Positions 26,039 through 35,153 of a DNA stretch of 64,000 bases are shown piece by piece. The stretch's first letter is position 1. The number at the start of each line of letters is the position of its first letter. The notes beneath the pieces were generated by a model. It saw only the letters and a program-made list of their open reading frames with translations, ran no database searches and had not been told where the DNA came from. The translations under genes were made by a program, and so were the position numbers. Origin of the DNA: an uncultured Paracoccaceae bacterium (lineage in GTDB: Bacteria; Pseudomonadota; Alphaproteobacteria; Rhodobacterales; Rhodobacteraceae); assembly GCA_947492585.1 (NCBI GenBank), contig CANLND010000018.1, positions 1-64,000 on the forward strand, given 5' to 3'.

Positions 26039-29000
26039 CTAGAACAGGAACACATCCGAGGCCAAGGCCTCATCGATGGTCAATCCCTCAACCAGTGCCA
26101 GATTGTAAGACCCGTCCGGCGTGGTGATGGTGATCCGCAGCCCTTCAGTCAGATTGCGCAGCGCAAGCGTGTCAAAGGTCTCGCTGGCGGTCCAACCATA
26201 GTGATCCGCGATCAAAGACAGATCCAGCTTGTCGCCTTCTGCGGTTGAAAACTCTCGAACGGTGTCACGCTTGCCATCTAGTGTTTCGATGCTGAACCGG
26301 AACGTATCCGCACCCGCGCCGCCATACAATTTGTCTAACCCGGCGCCGCCATCCAGAATGTCATCCCCCCCATTGGCGTAAATGCGGTCATCTCCGGCAA
26401 ATCCGATGATCTCTGTCCCGTCATCGCCATCCGTCAAACGATTGTTGCGGTGATCCCCCAACAGCTGCGGCAACACAATCACCGTAGAATCCAACGTGAG
26501 ATCCGCACCGGTGACCGTGACCATATTGCTGTCGTCGTCGGTGGCCGTCAAAGAGACCGTCAATGTACCATCGGACAGCCCTTGCACATCAAGGATCACA
26601 TCGCCATCGGACAGGATCGGGTCAGACACAACCGAACTGCTTCCATCACTGATGGTCAACACCGCCGTGGCATCCGCGTCCAGCCCAAAAACGGTAAAGC
26701 GCACAGCACTGGATTCACCCCCATCGATATCCGTATCGGCTGGCGTCACAGCCAGATTGCCATCCTCATCGGCAGAGGTATCGGGCGGCGCCGCCAGTGT
26801 CAGTTCAGGTCCGTCAAGCGCCAGCGTGTTGCCTTCGCTGTCAGTGGCCAACAAAGATGTGGTCACGGTTCCGGCAGGTAAACTGGTCAGATCAAAGAAC
26901 AACGCGCCATCTGCTGTAATGGCCTGCGACAGATCTTGCCCTCCCGAACTGACCGTCACCAGCGCAGATGCATCAGCATCCAGACCGCTGATATCAATTT
27001 GCACCGCCGACGCCTCCACCGCGTCGATGTCCAGATCCGGTGCCGACAGTAGCAAATTATTGTCTTCATCGGCGGATCCCGCCTGCAAGATCAGGGTGTC
27101 CCCACCAAGAAACTCCGCTTCGGTCACATCCCGCAGCAGGTAATTAAACCCTCCGTCAGGCGTGCTAACACTGATCCGCAGCCCATTACTGAGATCGCGG
27201 AAGGATATATTGGCCAGCGTCTGCGCGCTGTCCCACCCATACAAAGCCGCCAGCAGGGACAAATCAACCTTGTCGCCCTCTGCCACCGAGAAGTCATAAA
27301 CTTCGTCGCGGTAGCGGTCGATGTTCTCCTGCGTCAGCAGGAACACGTCAGCGCCTTCACCGCCATACAGTCGGTCCCGGCCCGACCCACCATCGATGGT
27401 ATCATTGCCGCCATTTCCAAAAATCGTATCGTCGCCTTCCAGCCCTTGGATAAAGGTCGACGCATCCGTGTCGTTTAATGTCTCCCGCCGGTGCGTCCCG
27501 ATCAGCGGCGGACCTGCTCCATCACTGTTAATCGCGTCCAACAGATCGGATTCGCTCAGATTTTCAAAATAGGCCAGGGTGATCAGGCCACCCGGCGTGG
27601 TGATGGCCAGTTCTGTGCCGCCTGCGTCTTCGGTCAGCACCAAAGCCGTGGCGAGTTCTGCTGCGCTCCAGCCATAAAAATCCGCGACGCCCGACAGATC
27701 AACGCTGTCCCCTTCGATACGTGCCAGATCCGTCACCAGATCCCGCGCCCCATCCAAAGAGGCGGCACCATAGCCAAAGACATCGGCGCCAGCCCCCCCT
27801 GTCAGATGATCGACACCACCGCCGCCAAAGATCGTATTGTCATTGGCGTCCCCGATAATCCGATCCCCAGCGTTCCCGCCCACAACATCAGTCGCGACCG
27901 GTAAGGTGCCGGAAACAGTGGCAAAAGAGCCCCCAACCTGACCAACTTCGGCCAGCAACAGATCATACAGACCCTGCGCATATGCGATGTAACTGTCGTT
28001 GGTGTAATGCACATCATCCGTCGACAACCCGGCCAGACCCACCGGATTATCGTATAAAATCAACGTTGGATGCTGGGCCTGACGCGCCTCAACCAGAGCC
28101 CGCAAACCGGGCACATAGCTGCCATTCCCCGCGTCTCCGACCACCTCGATGCCATCGACGATCGAATAGCCTTCATTGATGAAATAGGCGTATTCTTCGG
28201 GCGTGCTAGAGCGGATTTTTGGCGCCAGAGTGGAGATCACCAGATATTTCTCAGCATTGCCCGCATAGGCGTAAAACTGATCAATGGCGATCCCAAGATT
28301 GGCGATCAAATTCGGGAAGCGATTGCTAAAGAAATTGGTGGCGTTAAAGTCATTTGTACCGCCCATCAACAACACGATATCCGGCGCGTGGGTGGCCAGA
28401 TTGACCGACAGATCCGCGACGCTGGCATCGTTGTTGTGCACAATATTGCGCAGCGCTTCCCCCGCCAGACCGGAATGCGCCGTATCCAGCATATCCGACG
28501 GGCCAGTGTTCAGATTGCCAACATAGTCAATCCAGCCGTCGCCCCCCAAAATATGATTGAACAAATCATTGCGATAGCCATCCCGGTCCTCAGCCACTTC
28601 GCTGGGGTCATTGATGTCCATGAACCCTTCGGTCAGGGAATCCCCAATTGCCAAAACCCGGGCCGCCGCCGCATAGCTGCCATCGGCCAGATTCACCACA
28701 TAGGCCTGCGTGGCCCCGGCAAAAGAGATGGCGCCGTCGCCGTCGACCGGCGCTTCTGGCCCATCCGGGGGCGGCGCCGGTTGTTCTTCCAACGTCAGAT
28801 CCGGTCCGGCCAGTGTGGTCGAGTTACCGCCGCCATCTGTGGCCGTCACCGATGTGGTAACAGTGCCTGCAGGCAGGCTGGTCAGGTCAAAGAGCAATGT
28901 CCCATCCGCCGTCGCGACCTGCTGCACATCCTGCCCGCCTGAGCTAACCGTCACAGTTGCAGTTGCATCCGCATCCAAGCCAACCAATTGAATCTGAACG

Positions 29001-30988
29001 GTATCCGCTTCGGACGCATCAATATCCGTATCTGGCGCAGACAGCGCCATATTATTGTCGTCATCGCCCGTGTCGGGCGCGGCGCCAGTTATCGCCGCCT
29101 GCAAATCTACTTGGGTCACGTTTTCAAAATAGGCCAGGGTGATCAGGCCACCCGGCGTGGTGATGGCCAGTTCTGTGCCGCCTGCGTCTTCGGTCAGCAC
29201 CAAAGCCGTGGCGAGTTCTGCTGCGCTCCAGCCATAAAAATCCGCGACGCCCGACAGATCAACGCTGTCCCCTTCGATACGTGCCAGATCCGTCACCAGA
29301 TCCCGCGCCCCATCCAAAGAGGCGGCACCATAGCCAAAGACATCGGCGCCAGCCCCCCCTGTCAGATGATCGACACCACCGCCGCCAAAGATCGTATTGT
29401 CATTGGCGTCCCCGATAATCCGATCCCCAGCGTTCCCGCCCACAACATCAGTCGCGACCGGTAAGGTGCCGGAAACAGTGGCAAAAGAGCCCCCAACCTG
29501 ACCAACTTCGGCCAGCAACAGATCATACAGACCCTGCGCATATGCGATGTAACTGTCGTTGGTGTAATGCACATCATCCGTCGACAACCCGGCCAGACCC
29601 ACCGGATTATCGTATAAAATCAACGTTGGATGCTGGGCCTGACGCGCCTCAACCAGAGCCCGCAAACCGGGCACATAGCTGCCATTCCCCGCGTCTCCGA
29701 CCACCTCGATGCCATCGACGATCGAATAGCCTTCATTGATGAAATAGGCGTATTCTTCGGGCGTGCTAGAGCGGATTTTTGGCGCCAGAGTGGAGATCAC
29801 CAGATATTTCTCAGCATTGCCCGCATAGGCGTAAAACTGATCAATGGCGATCCCAAGATTGGCGATCAAATTCGGGAAGCGATTGCTAAAGAAATTGGTG
29901 GCGTTAAAGTCATTTGTACCGCCCATCAACAACACGATATCCGGCGCGTGGGTGGCCAGATTGACCGACAGATCCGCGACGCTGGCATCGTTGTTGTGCA
30001 CAATATTGCGCAGCGCTTCCCCCGCCAGACCGGAATGCGCCGTATCCAGCATATCCGACGGGCCAGTGTTCAGATTGCCAACATAGTCAATCCAGCCGTC
30101 GCCCCCCAAAATATGATTGAACAAATCATTGCGATAGCCATCCCGGTCCTCAGCCACTTCGCTGGGATCGTTCACATCGATCCAGCCTTCTGTCAGGGAA
30201 TCCCCGATTGCCAAAACCCGGGCCGCCGCCGCAAAACTGCCATCAGCCAAATTCACCACATAGGCCTGATCCTCACCGGCGAATGAGATCGCGCCAGCCC
30301 CGTCCAACGGCGCGACGGGAGCATATGGCGTGAACTCAACAGAAGAATACGTGGCCTGCGCAGTGGCGTCCGCCGCCACAGGTCCGTGCCAATCTTCCAA
30401 CCCTTCACCGCCGGTCCAGATGTTCATGAACACCTTCATCGGCTCGTCCGGAATGGGCAGCGGCGCGGTGGCCTCTTCGATTTCATAGATCAGCACATCA
30501 TTGGCGTACCAACTGATTCCGTCCGGCCGCCAGTCAATCCGATAGCGGTTCATACCGGCCGCCGCATCAAACCCCAGGTCCACCTGGATGCTGCCATTGT
30601 CACCCAACTTTTGGTTGCCGTAGTAGTAGTTGATATTGATCTTGGTGGTGTCGTTCCCCAAAAATTCGATATCTATCTCGTTGTGGCGCGCCCCGCCGAA
30701 AAAGACATCGCTGTACAAGAAGAAAGACGACACAACCCCCGATTCCGCAGAGGCTATCATCTCTACTTCGTAACTGCCGTAGCCAAAGAGATCATTGGAC
30801 TGGAGTTCTGAACCGGTGAAGTCTTTTCCCGCTGAATCAACACCATCGAAGGTTAAAACAACCTCACCCGGCGGGGTTAATACATAGGTATCATCCCACG
30901 CGGTCTGGTTCCAAGACGCCGCAACCGCAAAATCCGACACATACCATGTGCCCCCTTGATCGAACGTGTCAAAGTTATCGTTCAGCAC
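26039..30988 (-). CDS. Giant RTX protein: GH16 glycanase plus two SGNH esterase domains
   Basis: A 1,649-residue protein without a signal peptide, as expected for type I secretion. Domains in order: a GH16 beta-glycanase (residues 1 to about 225) with the catalytic NEIDIEF motif (Glu104, Asp106, Glu108); an SGNH/GDSL hydrolase (from about 255: GDSLTEG, GGTNDF, and DDVHY); RTX calcium-binding repeats (GGAGADVFGYG); an Ig-like linker; a second SGNH-RTX module almost identical to the first; more RTX blocks (about residues 1170-1250) and Ig-like linkers; and a final RTX block ending in DVFLF, a common type I secretion tail. It probably depolymerises and deacylates the exopolysaccharide made by this locus, like ExsH of Sinorhizobium but with added esterases. 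The GTG start has GGGGGT upstream. The domain calls are firm; the substrate is inferred. Confidence 0.92.
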   Translation of the reverse strand: MLNDNFDTFDQGGTWYVSDFAVAASWNQTAWDDTYVLTPPGEVVLTFDGVDSAGKDFTGSELQSNDLFGYGSYEVEMIASAESGVVSSFFLYSDVFFGGARHNEIDIEFLGNDTTKININYYYGNQKLGDNGSIQVDLGFDAAAGMNRYRIDWRPDGISWYANDVLIYEIEEATAPLPIPDEPMKVFMNIWTGGEGLEDWHGPVAADATAQATYSSVEFTPYAPVAPLDGAGAISFAGEDQAYVVNLADGSFAAAARVLAIGDSLTEGWIDVNDPSEVAEDRDGYRNDLFNHILGGDGWIDYVGNLNTGPSDMLDTAHSGLAGEALRNIVHNNDASVADLSVNLATHAPDIVLLMGGTNDFNATNFFSNRFPNLIANLGIAIDQFYAYAGNAEKYLVISTLAPKIRSSTPEEYAYFINEGYSIVDGIEVVGDAGNGSYVPGLRALVEARQAQHPTLILYDNPVGLAGLSTDDVHYTNDSYIAYAQGLYDLLLAEVGQVGGSFATVSGTLPVATDVVGGNAGDRIIGDANDNTIFGGGGVDHLTGGAGADVFGYGAASLDGARDLVTDLARIEGDSVDLSGVADFYGWSAAELATALVLTEDAGGTELAITTPGGLITLAYFENVTQVDLQAAITGAAPDTGDDDNNMALSAPDTDIDASEADTVQIQLVGLDADATATVTVSSGGQDVQQVATADGTLLFDLTSLPAGTVTTSVTATDGGGNSTTLAGPDLTLEEQPAPPPDGPEAPVDGDGAISFAGATQAYVVNLADGSYAAAARVLAIGDSLTEGFMDINDPSEVAEDRDGYRNDLFNHILGGDGWIDYVGNLNTGPSDMLDTAHSGLAGEALRNIVHNNDASVADLSVNLATHAPDIVLLMGGTNDFNATNFFSNRFPNLIANLGIAIDQFYAYAGNAEKYLVISTLAPKIRSSTPEEYAYFINEGYSIVDGIEVVGDAGNGSYVPGLRALVEARQAQHPTLILYDNPVGLAGLSTDDVHYTNDSYIAYAQGLYDLLLAEVGQVGGSFATVSGTLPVATDVVGGNAGDRIIGDANDNTIFGGGGVDHLTGGAGADVFGYGAASLDGARDLVTDLARIEGDSVDLSGVADFYGWSAAELATALVLTEDAGGTELAITTPGGLITLAYFENLSESDLLDAINSDGAGPPLIGTHRRETLNDTDASTFIQGLEGDDTIFGNGGNDTIDGGSGRDRLYGGEGADVFLLTQENIDRYRDEVYDFSVAEGDKVDLSLLAALYGWDSAQTLANISFRDLSNGLRISVSTPDGGFNYLLRDVTEAEFLGGDTLILQAGSADEDNNLLLSAPDLDIDAVEASAVQIDISGLDADASALVTVSSGGQDLSQAITADGALFFDLTSLPAGTVTTSLLATDSEGNTLALDGPELTLAAPPDTSADEDGNLAVTPADTDIDGGESSAVRFTVFGLDADATAVLTISDGSSSVVSDPILSDGDVILDVQGLSDGTLTVSLTATDDDSNMVTVTGADLTLDSTVIVLPQLLGDHRNNRLTDGDDGTEIIGFAGDDRIYANGGDDILDGGAGLDKLYGGAGADTFRFSIETLDGKRDTVREFSTAEGDKLDLSLIADHYGWTASETFDTLALRNLTEGLRITITTPDGSYNLALVEGLTIDEALASDVFLF
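27561..28606 (-). repeat. Perfect 1,046-bp duplication inside the RTX gene, copy A
   Basis: Bases 27561-28606 are identical, line by line, to 29121-30166 (offset 1,560 bp, 520 codons). The duplicated part encodes most of the SGNH esterase plus an RTX block. Similarity continues with scattered changes beyond 28606 (first difference at 28607). Perfect identity over a kilobase points to recent gene conversion or very recent duplication. Confidence 0.95.
29121..30166 (-). repeat. Perfect 1,046-bp duplication inside the RTX gene, copy B
   Basis: Second copy of the segment at 27561-28606, encoding the N-terminal-proximal SGNH esterase domain, which directly follows the GH16 domain. Confidence 0.95.
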
Positions 30989-31314
30989 AATCGTTACCCC
31001 CTACAAAACCCGCACAATGCCAAGACCCCCGCCGACTAGCGGGTGACAAAAAGAAACAGCTCGGCCTCGGCAGTGCATGGATCACATCAAACACACGATG
31101 TGATCCCAAATCGGCGCCCGTACGACTTGCGCGCGCTCAATTATATTTAAATTCTATTTTAATTTTATGGTACTCTTTCGATACAAACAAGAAAAATAGA
31201 GATAAACAAAAGTATAGGTCGGTGCAGGCGTCACTTTCGTTATGATCCGCACTCAATTCGCCAGATCGTTTCCAAAACGGAAACGCGTCCTTCGTTATTC
31301 GTTCGATCTGTCGC
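30989..31314. other. Upstream region of the RTX gene
   Basis: A 326-bp gap between the flippase stop codon and the RTX protein start. It holds no credible gene. Its 31137-31210 part is very AT-rich and contains the promoter candidate listed separately. A 7-bp stem CGTTTCC-aaaac-GGAAACG at 31267-31285, just downstream of the flippase gene, lacks a T-run. Confidence 0.6.
31162..31190 (-). promoter_or_regulatory. Sigma-70-like promoter for the RTX gene
   Basis: On the minus strand, TTGTTT (31190-31185), a 17-base spacer and TAAAAT (31167-31162) form a good -35/-10 pair inside a strongly AT-rich stretch. It would start a transcript with a leader of roughly 165 bases before the GTG at 30988. Confidence 0.45.
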
Positions 31315-32730
31315 TTACTGCGCAAAGTCCGCAAGGCTGCGCCGCAGATTGCGCCATTGCAGACCAACCGCCAGCATCCAGCCAACCGCGATCAATCCCA
31401 GCATCGCCACAAGACCGCTCCAATCCGAAGTGAAGAATGGATACAACACCCCTGCACAGGCCCCCAACGCCAGTGCAATACCGGCGGGGACCATCAGCGC
31501 GGTCGCGGCCGCGCGGCGCGAAAATGGCACGGCTTGGCGCGCAAACCCCCAATAGCGCGGCAAATACAGCAGCGCAAAAATCGAAATACTGGCGGCAACC
31601 GCCTCAATCCCAAAGGGCACCGCCACCGCAAGCGCCAGAATGCGCAATATGGTGCGCTCGATCACCATCTTCAGCCGCAAGCCGGTCGCCCCCACCGCCT
31701 GAAACATCACACCTGCGATCGACACGGCGGCCTCGATTGCAAATCCCGGCGCCGCAAGCGCAAACAAAAGCCCCACCGGGCGCCACGGCTCGGAAAACAC
31801 AAAGGCAAACAAATCCCCCCCCGCCCCAGCCAGCACCGCCATGGGCGGGAAAACCGCCAAGGCCAGCAATCGGATGCTGCCTATGTAGAGGGCCGCCAGA
31901 CGGTCCGGCTCGGACTGGACATTGGCCATGCGTACAAACGTCACCTGCGACGCGGGACCCGCCAGCGCCTGTGTGGGCTGCAACAACAGCCGCTGCGACA
32001 TGGAATAAAGACCCAGCGTGGAGGCCCCCAATTGGTGCCCCAACAACATCAAAGGCAGCTGCCGTTGCAGAGTTTGCAACAGCGACACCCCCAATGAATT
32101 GCGCGCAAATATAAGGTGTTCGCGCAGGGATGAACGCAGACCCGGCGACATCGGACGGTAGCCACTGAACCAAAAACTGGCCGTGCATTGCACCAGCACC
32201 AGGGTGATTTGTTGCAAAACCAGCGACCAGACACCAAAACCGCGGACGGCGGCCCAAACCGCAACCAGTAGCGCCAGAATAGCCGCGCTTGCGCGGATAA
32301 ACGCAAGAACCTGAAACCTGTCTTCACGCTCCAGCTGTGCATTGGGCACCGCCGCCAGTGACAATAATAGAGGGGTGACAGACAGCGCTGCCACCAACTG
32401 GCCCTGTTCCGGCGCGGCATAAATCCACGCCCAAATCGGCGCGAGAGCCAAGACGCACACCGCCAATCCCGCGCCGATGGCGCACAACAGCCAAAACACT
32501 GAACTCCACTCAACTGGATCATAATTGGGTTGGCGCACCAGCGAGCGGCTGAGGCCCGCGTCACTAAACAACTGCGCAAACATGACCAAAGTGGTGGCCA
32601 GCGCGATGGCACCAAATTCCGCAGTGGTCAGATACCGGGCCAGAATAGGCAGGATCAACAGCTGCGACACCGCGGTAAACAGGCGCGCGGCAGTCAAAGA
32701 TCCGGTACTGGCCAGAAATTTTACGCCCAT
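31315..32730 (-). CDS. Polysaccharide repeat-unit flippase (Wzx/ExoT type)
   Basis: A 471-residue inner-membrane protein with about 12-14 hydrophobic segments spread over its length. The N-terminus (KFLASTGSLTAARLFTAVSQ) and the LPILARYLTTAEFGAIALA segment match the oligosaccharide flippase / WzxC-ExoT family, which moves undecaprenyl-linked repeat units to the periplasmic face. ATG 32730 has AGAGGG upstream. It sits at the edge of the EPS locus, divergent from the glycosyltransferase at 33087. Other MOP-superfamily roles are unlikely in this context. Confidence 0.9.
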   Translation of the reverse strand: MGVKFLASTGSLTAARLFTAVSQLLILPILARYLTTAEFGAIALATTLVMFAQLFSDAGLSRSLVRQPNYDPVEWSSVFWLLCAIGAGLAVCVLALAPIWAWIYAAPEQGQLVAALSVTPLLLSLAAVPNAQLEREDRFQVLAFIRASAAILALLVAVWAAVRGFGVWSLVLQQITLVLVQCTASFWFSGYRPMSPGLRSSLREHLIFARNSLGVSLLQTLQRQLPLMLLGHQLGASTLGLYSMSQRLLLQPTQALAGPASQVTFVRMANVQSEPDRLAALYIGSIRLLALAVFPPMAVLAGAGGDLFAFVFSEPWRPVGLLFALAAPGFAIEAAVSIAGVMFQAVGATGLRLKMVIERTILRILALAVAVPFGIEAVAASISIFALLYLPRYWGFARQAVPFSRRAAATALMVPAGIALALGACAGVLYPFFTSDWSGLVAMLGLIAVGWMLAVGLQWRNLRRSLADFAQ

Positions 32731-33086
32731 GTCGCCCTCTGCTCATGCGCCGAAAAGCACCTTTGATAACGCAGATAAACGAATATCATAAACAAACCGG
32801 TACTCTGTCCTAACGATGTTTTTGCCGAGATCAGGCGCATTGCTGCCTTGACTAGACACCAACGCCCGCCCGCCAGCAAGCGTTCAGACCCCTCCCGCAC
32901 GCCCCCGATGCGCTTTGGAAACACATTGGTGCCACGCCTGCGCTTTCATTTTATGACACTCCTGCTTATCCTTCACCCGACGACAGTGACACCGAAGACC
33001 AAACCGCACGCAATTCAATGCATGCGCCGCGTTTACACACGCCAGAGGCCCGTTGCGGGCGTACTCTGGCCACATTGGGGGACTTC
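32731..33086. other. Divergent promoter region between flippase and glycosyltransferase
   Basis: A 356-bp region between two divergent start codons. No gene is supported and I see no strong palindrome or clear sigma-70 pair. A GGGGGA ribosome site lies at its right end for the gene at 33087. Confidence 0.4.
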
Positions 33087-34259
33087 ATGCGTATTCTGGT
33101 ACTGGCACCACAACCCTTTTTTATTCCACGCGGCACGCCCATCGCAGTACGCGCGCTGTTGAACGTGTTATCCAACCAAGGGCATCATTGTGATGCCCTC
33201 GTCTATGCCGAAGGGACCACCCCTGACATCGACGGGTTACGCCTGTTTCGCGTGCCCGCCCTGCCCGGCACCAAAAACATGTCGCCAGGGTTTTCGGTGC
33301 AAAAACTGATCTGTGATGCGTTGATGTTTCCGATGGCGGCCTGGCGTCTGTGGCGCGAGCGGTACGATCTCGTCATCGCCGTGGAAGAAGCCGCCACCAT
33401 GGCGCTTTTGCTCAAACCGTTGTTTGGTGTGCCATATATATACGATGTCGACAGTTCAATCAGCGAGCAGATGGGCGATAAATTCAACCTACCCGGCTGG
33501 GTCCACCGTGCCATTGAGGCCGTCGAAGGCCGCACCGCGCGCGGCAGCATCGGTGCAATCACCTGCTGCAAGGCTCTACAGGACATGGTCGAACGCCACG
33601 CGCCCGACCTACCTGTACAAACGCTTGAAGATATTACCCTTGTCGAAGAGCTAACCGATCCCAACGGTCCGGCGGACTGCCAATTTGACCAACCCGTGGT
33701 GATGTATATTGGCAATCTTGAGGGCTATCAGGGTGTGAATCTGTTGATCGAGGGCTTTGCCCGCACTGTGCAGTCAGGTGAAACCGCGAAGCTGGTCATT
33801 ATCGGCGGAAGCGACGCCCATATCGCGGCCTGCACCGCGCAGGCGCAGGCGTTGGGGGTCGCGGATCAGGTGTCCTTGCTCGGACCGCGCCCGGTAGAAC
33901 AGATCAGTGCCTATCTGGCGCAGGCAGATATCGTCGTGTCACCGCGCACCCAAGGGCGCAACACTCCGATGAAAGTCTATTCATATCTCGACAGCGGCAG
34001 CCCCTTGCTGGCCACCCGTCTCCCCACCCATACACAAGTGCTGGATGATCAGATCTCTATGCTGGTTGAACCCAACGCGGAGGATATGCAGCGCGGGTTA
34101 ACGGCACTGCTGTCTAATCCCGATCTGTGCACACAACTGGCGACAGCTGCCCAGGAGCGCGTTCAACGTGACTTCAGCCCCGAAGCCTATGCCCGCAAGC
34201 TGACAGGTTTCATGCAGGATCACATTCAACCCCGCCTCACCGCGTCTCAGTCCCCGTAA
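33087..34259 (+). CDS. Glycosyltransferase family 4
   Basis: A 390-residue GT-B enzyme. ATG 33087 follows GGGGGA; an upstream in-frame extension of 23 codons has no ribosome site. The N-terminal half begins MRILVLAPQPFF with the PRGTPIAVRAL loop of GT4 enzymes. The C-terminal nucleotide-sugar site has VMYIGNLEGYQGVNLLIEG, a LVIIGGSD strand, and VSPRTQGRNTPMKVYSYLDSG with the conserved late acidic/Lys region. It probably adds one sugar to the lipid-linked EPS repeat. Its last 13 bp overlap the convergent sulfotransferase gene. Confidence 0.9.
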   Translation: MRILVLAPQPFFIPRGTPIAVRALLNVLSNQGHHCDALVYAEGTTPDIDGLRLFRVPALPGTKNMSPGFSVQKLICDALMFPMAAWRLWRERYDLVIAVEEAATMALLLKPLFGVPYIYDVDSSISEQMGDKFNLPGWVHRAIEAVEGRTARGSIGAITCCKALQDMVERHAPDLPVQTLEDITLVEELTDPNGPADCQFDQPVVMYIGNLEGYQGVNLLIEGFARTVQSGETAKLVIIGGSDAHIAACTAQAQALGVADQVSLLGPRPVEQISAYLAQADIVVSPRTQGRNTPMKVYSYLDSGSPLLATRLPTHTQVLDDQISMLVEPNAEDMQRGLTALLSNPDLCTQLATAAQERVQRDFSPEAYARKLTGFMQDHIQPRLTASQSP

Positions 34260-35152
34260 CCCAGCACCTGAAGCTGAGTTTTAAACCCCCGTGGCAACGC
34301 CGACAGGCGGCTAGGATCAAGCTGGTCGCGCCAATTGCCCACCGAGCGCGCCGATATTTTCTGCCGCACCTGCGCGTGATGGCTTTCTTGTTCGACATCG
34401 CCCATCGCTTCGGGCTGACGTTCCAACATCTCCGCATCAAATTCGAGATCTGCCCAGTCAAACAACGCGGCAAAGCTCTCGTGAGGGGTGGTCACAAGGT
34501 CTTCATATCGCAGACGGTACATATGCGGGCACCACCGTTCAAACTGATGGCATGCCCGGTTGGCGTCGCCCCAGCGGGCGGCGGCCTCGTCAAGACTGTC
34601 ATACAGCCCCGCCTTCACATAAGACAGCGCCACATCGCGCCCATCCCGTGTCAGCCACACATACCGCGCCTGCGGGAACATCGCACCAAGCGCCGGCAAG
34701 TGGTATGTGTTCCACGGTGTTTTGTCCCCCCACCGCGACGCGGCGCTGCCCTCTGTGCGCGCAAGATGCATATAAAAGGCGTCGATCAGCGCCTTTAGGG
34801 TTTGGGGCTGCAACTGTTCCGCCGCACGCGCAAAATCGTTCAGATTATCAAGACAGAAGGTCGGGAAATGATTGTGTTTTTCAAAATGGGCACAAAACAA
34901 CCAGACCCGCTGCTTCCACGGCAACAATGCCATGCGCGGCCAGCCTTCGATCAGTGGTCCCAGAACATAAGTCTCTGGGGGGATATGAATTTGGCTAGAG
35001 GCCAGCAACACCCGTCGCAGCAAGGTATTACCGCTGCGCCCCGATCCAATCACAAACAGCGGTTGTCGGCGCGCGGGTTGCGGTGAGGACCGCGACAACA
35101 GCGGCAAAGTCAGGTTATAGCGCACACGCTGGGCTTTTATATAAAGGCTCAT
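34247..35152 (-). CDS. Sulfotransferase (1 of 3)
   Basis: A 301-residue cytosolic enzyme predicted to move sulfate from PAPS to a carbohydrate hydroxyl. The 5'-phosphosulfate loop is FVIGSGRSGNTLLRRVL near the N-terminus and the 3'-phosphate loop is YVWLTRDGRDVALSY at mid-protein, both conserved in the sulfotransferase superfamily. WGDKTPWNTYHLP is a typical additional motif. ATG 35152 begins 1 bp after the stop of the upstream glycosyltransferase gene; a TTG at 35170 is less likely. It is coupled to that operon and would modify the sugar chain made by it. Confidence 0.9.
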   Translation of the reverse strand: MSLYIKAQRVRYNLTLPLLSRSSPQPARRQPLFVIGSGRSGNTLLRRVLLASSQIHIPPETYVLGPLIEGWPRMALLPWKQRVWLFCAHFEKHNHFPTFCLDNLNDFARAAEQLQPQTLKALIDAFYMHLARTEGSAASRWGDKTPWNTYHLPALGAMFPQARYVWLTRDGRDVALSYVKAGLYDSLDEAAARWGDANRACHQFERWCPHMYRLRYEDLVTTPHESFAALFDWADLEFDAEMLERQPEAMGDVEQESHHAQVRQKISARSVGNWRDQLDPSRLSALPRGFKTQLQVLGYGD

Positions 35153-35153
35153 C

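Noticed and set aside
28070-28942. Plus-strand frames repeated at 28070 and 29630
   Set aside because: They are antisense to the duplicated SGNH modules; the repetition only mirrors the sense-strand duplication.
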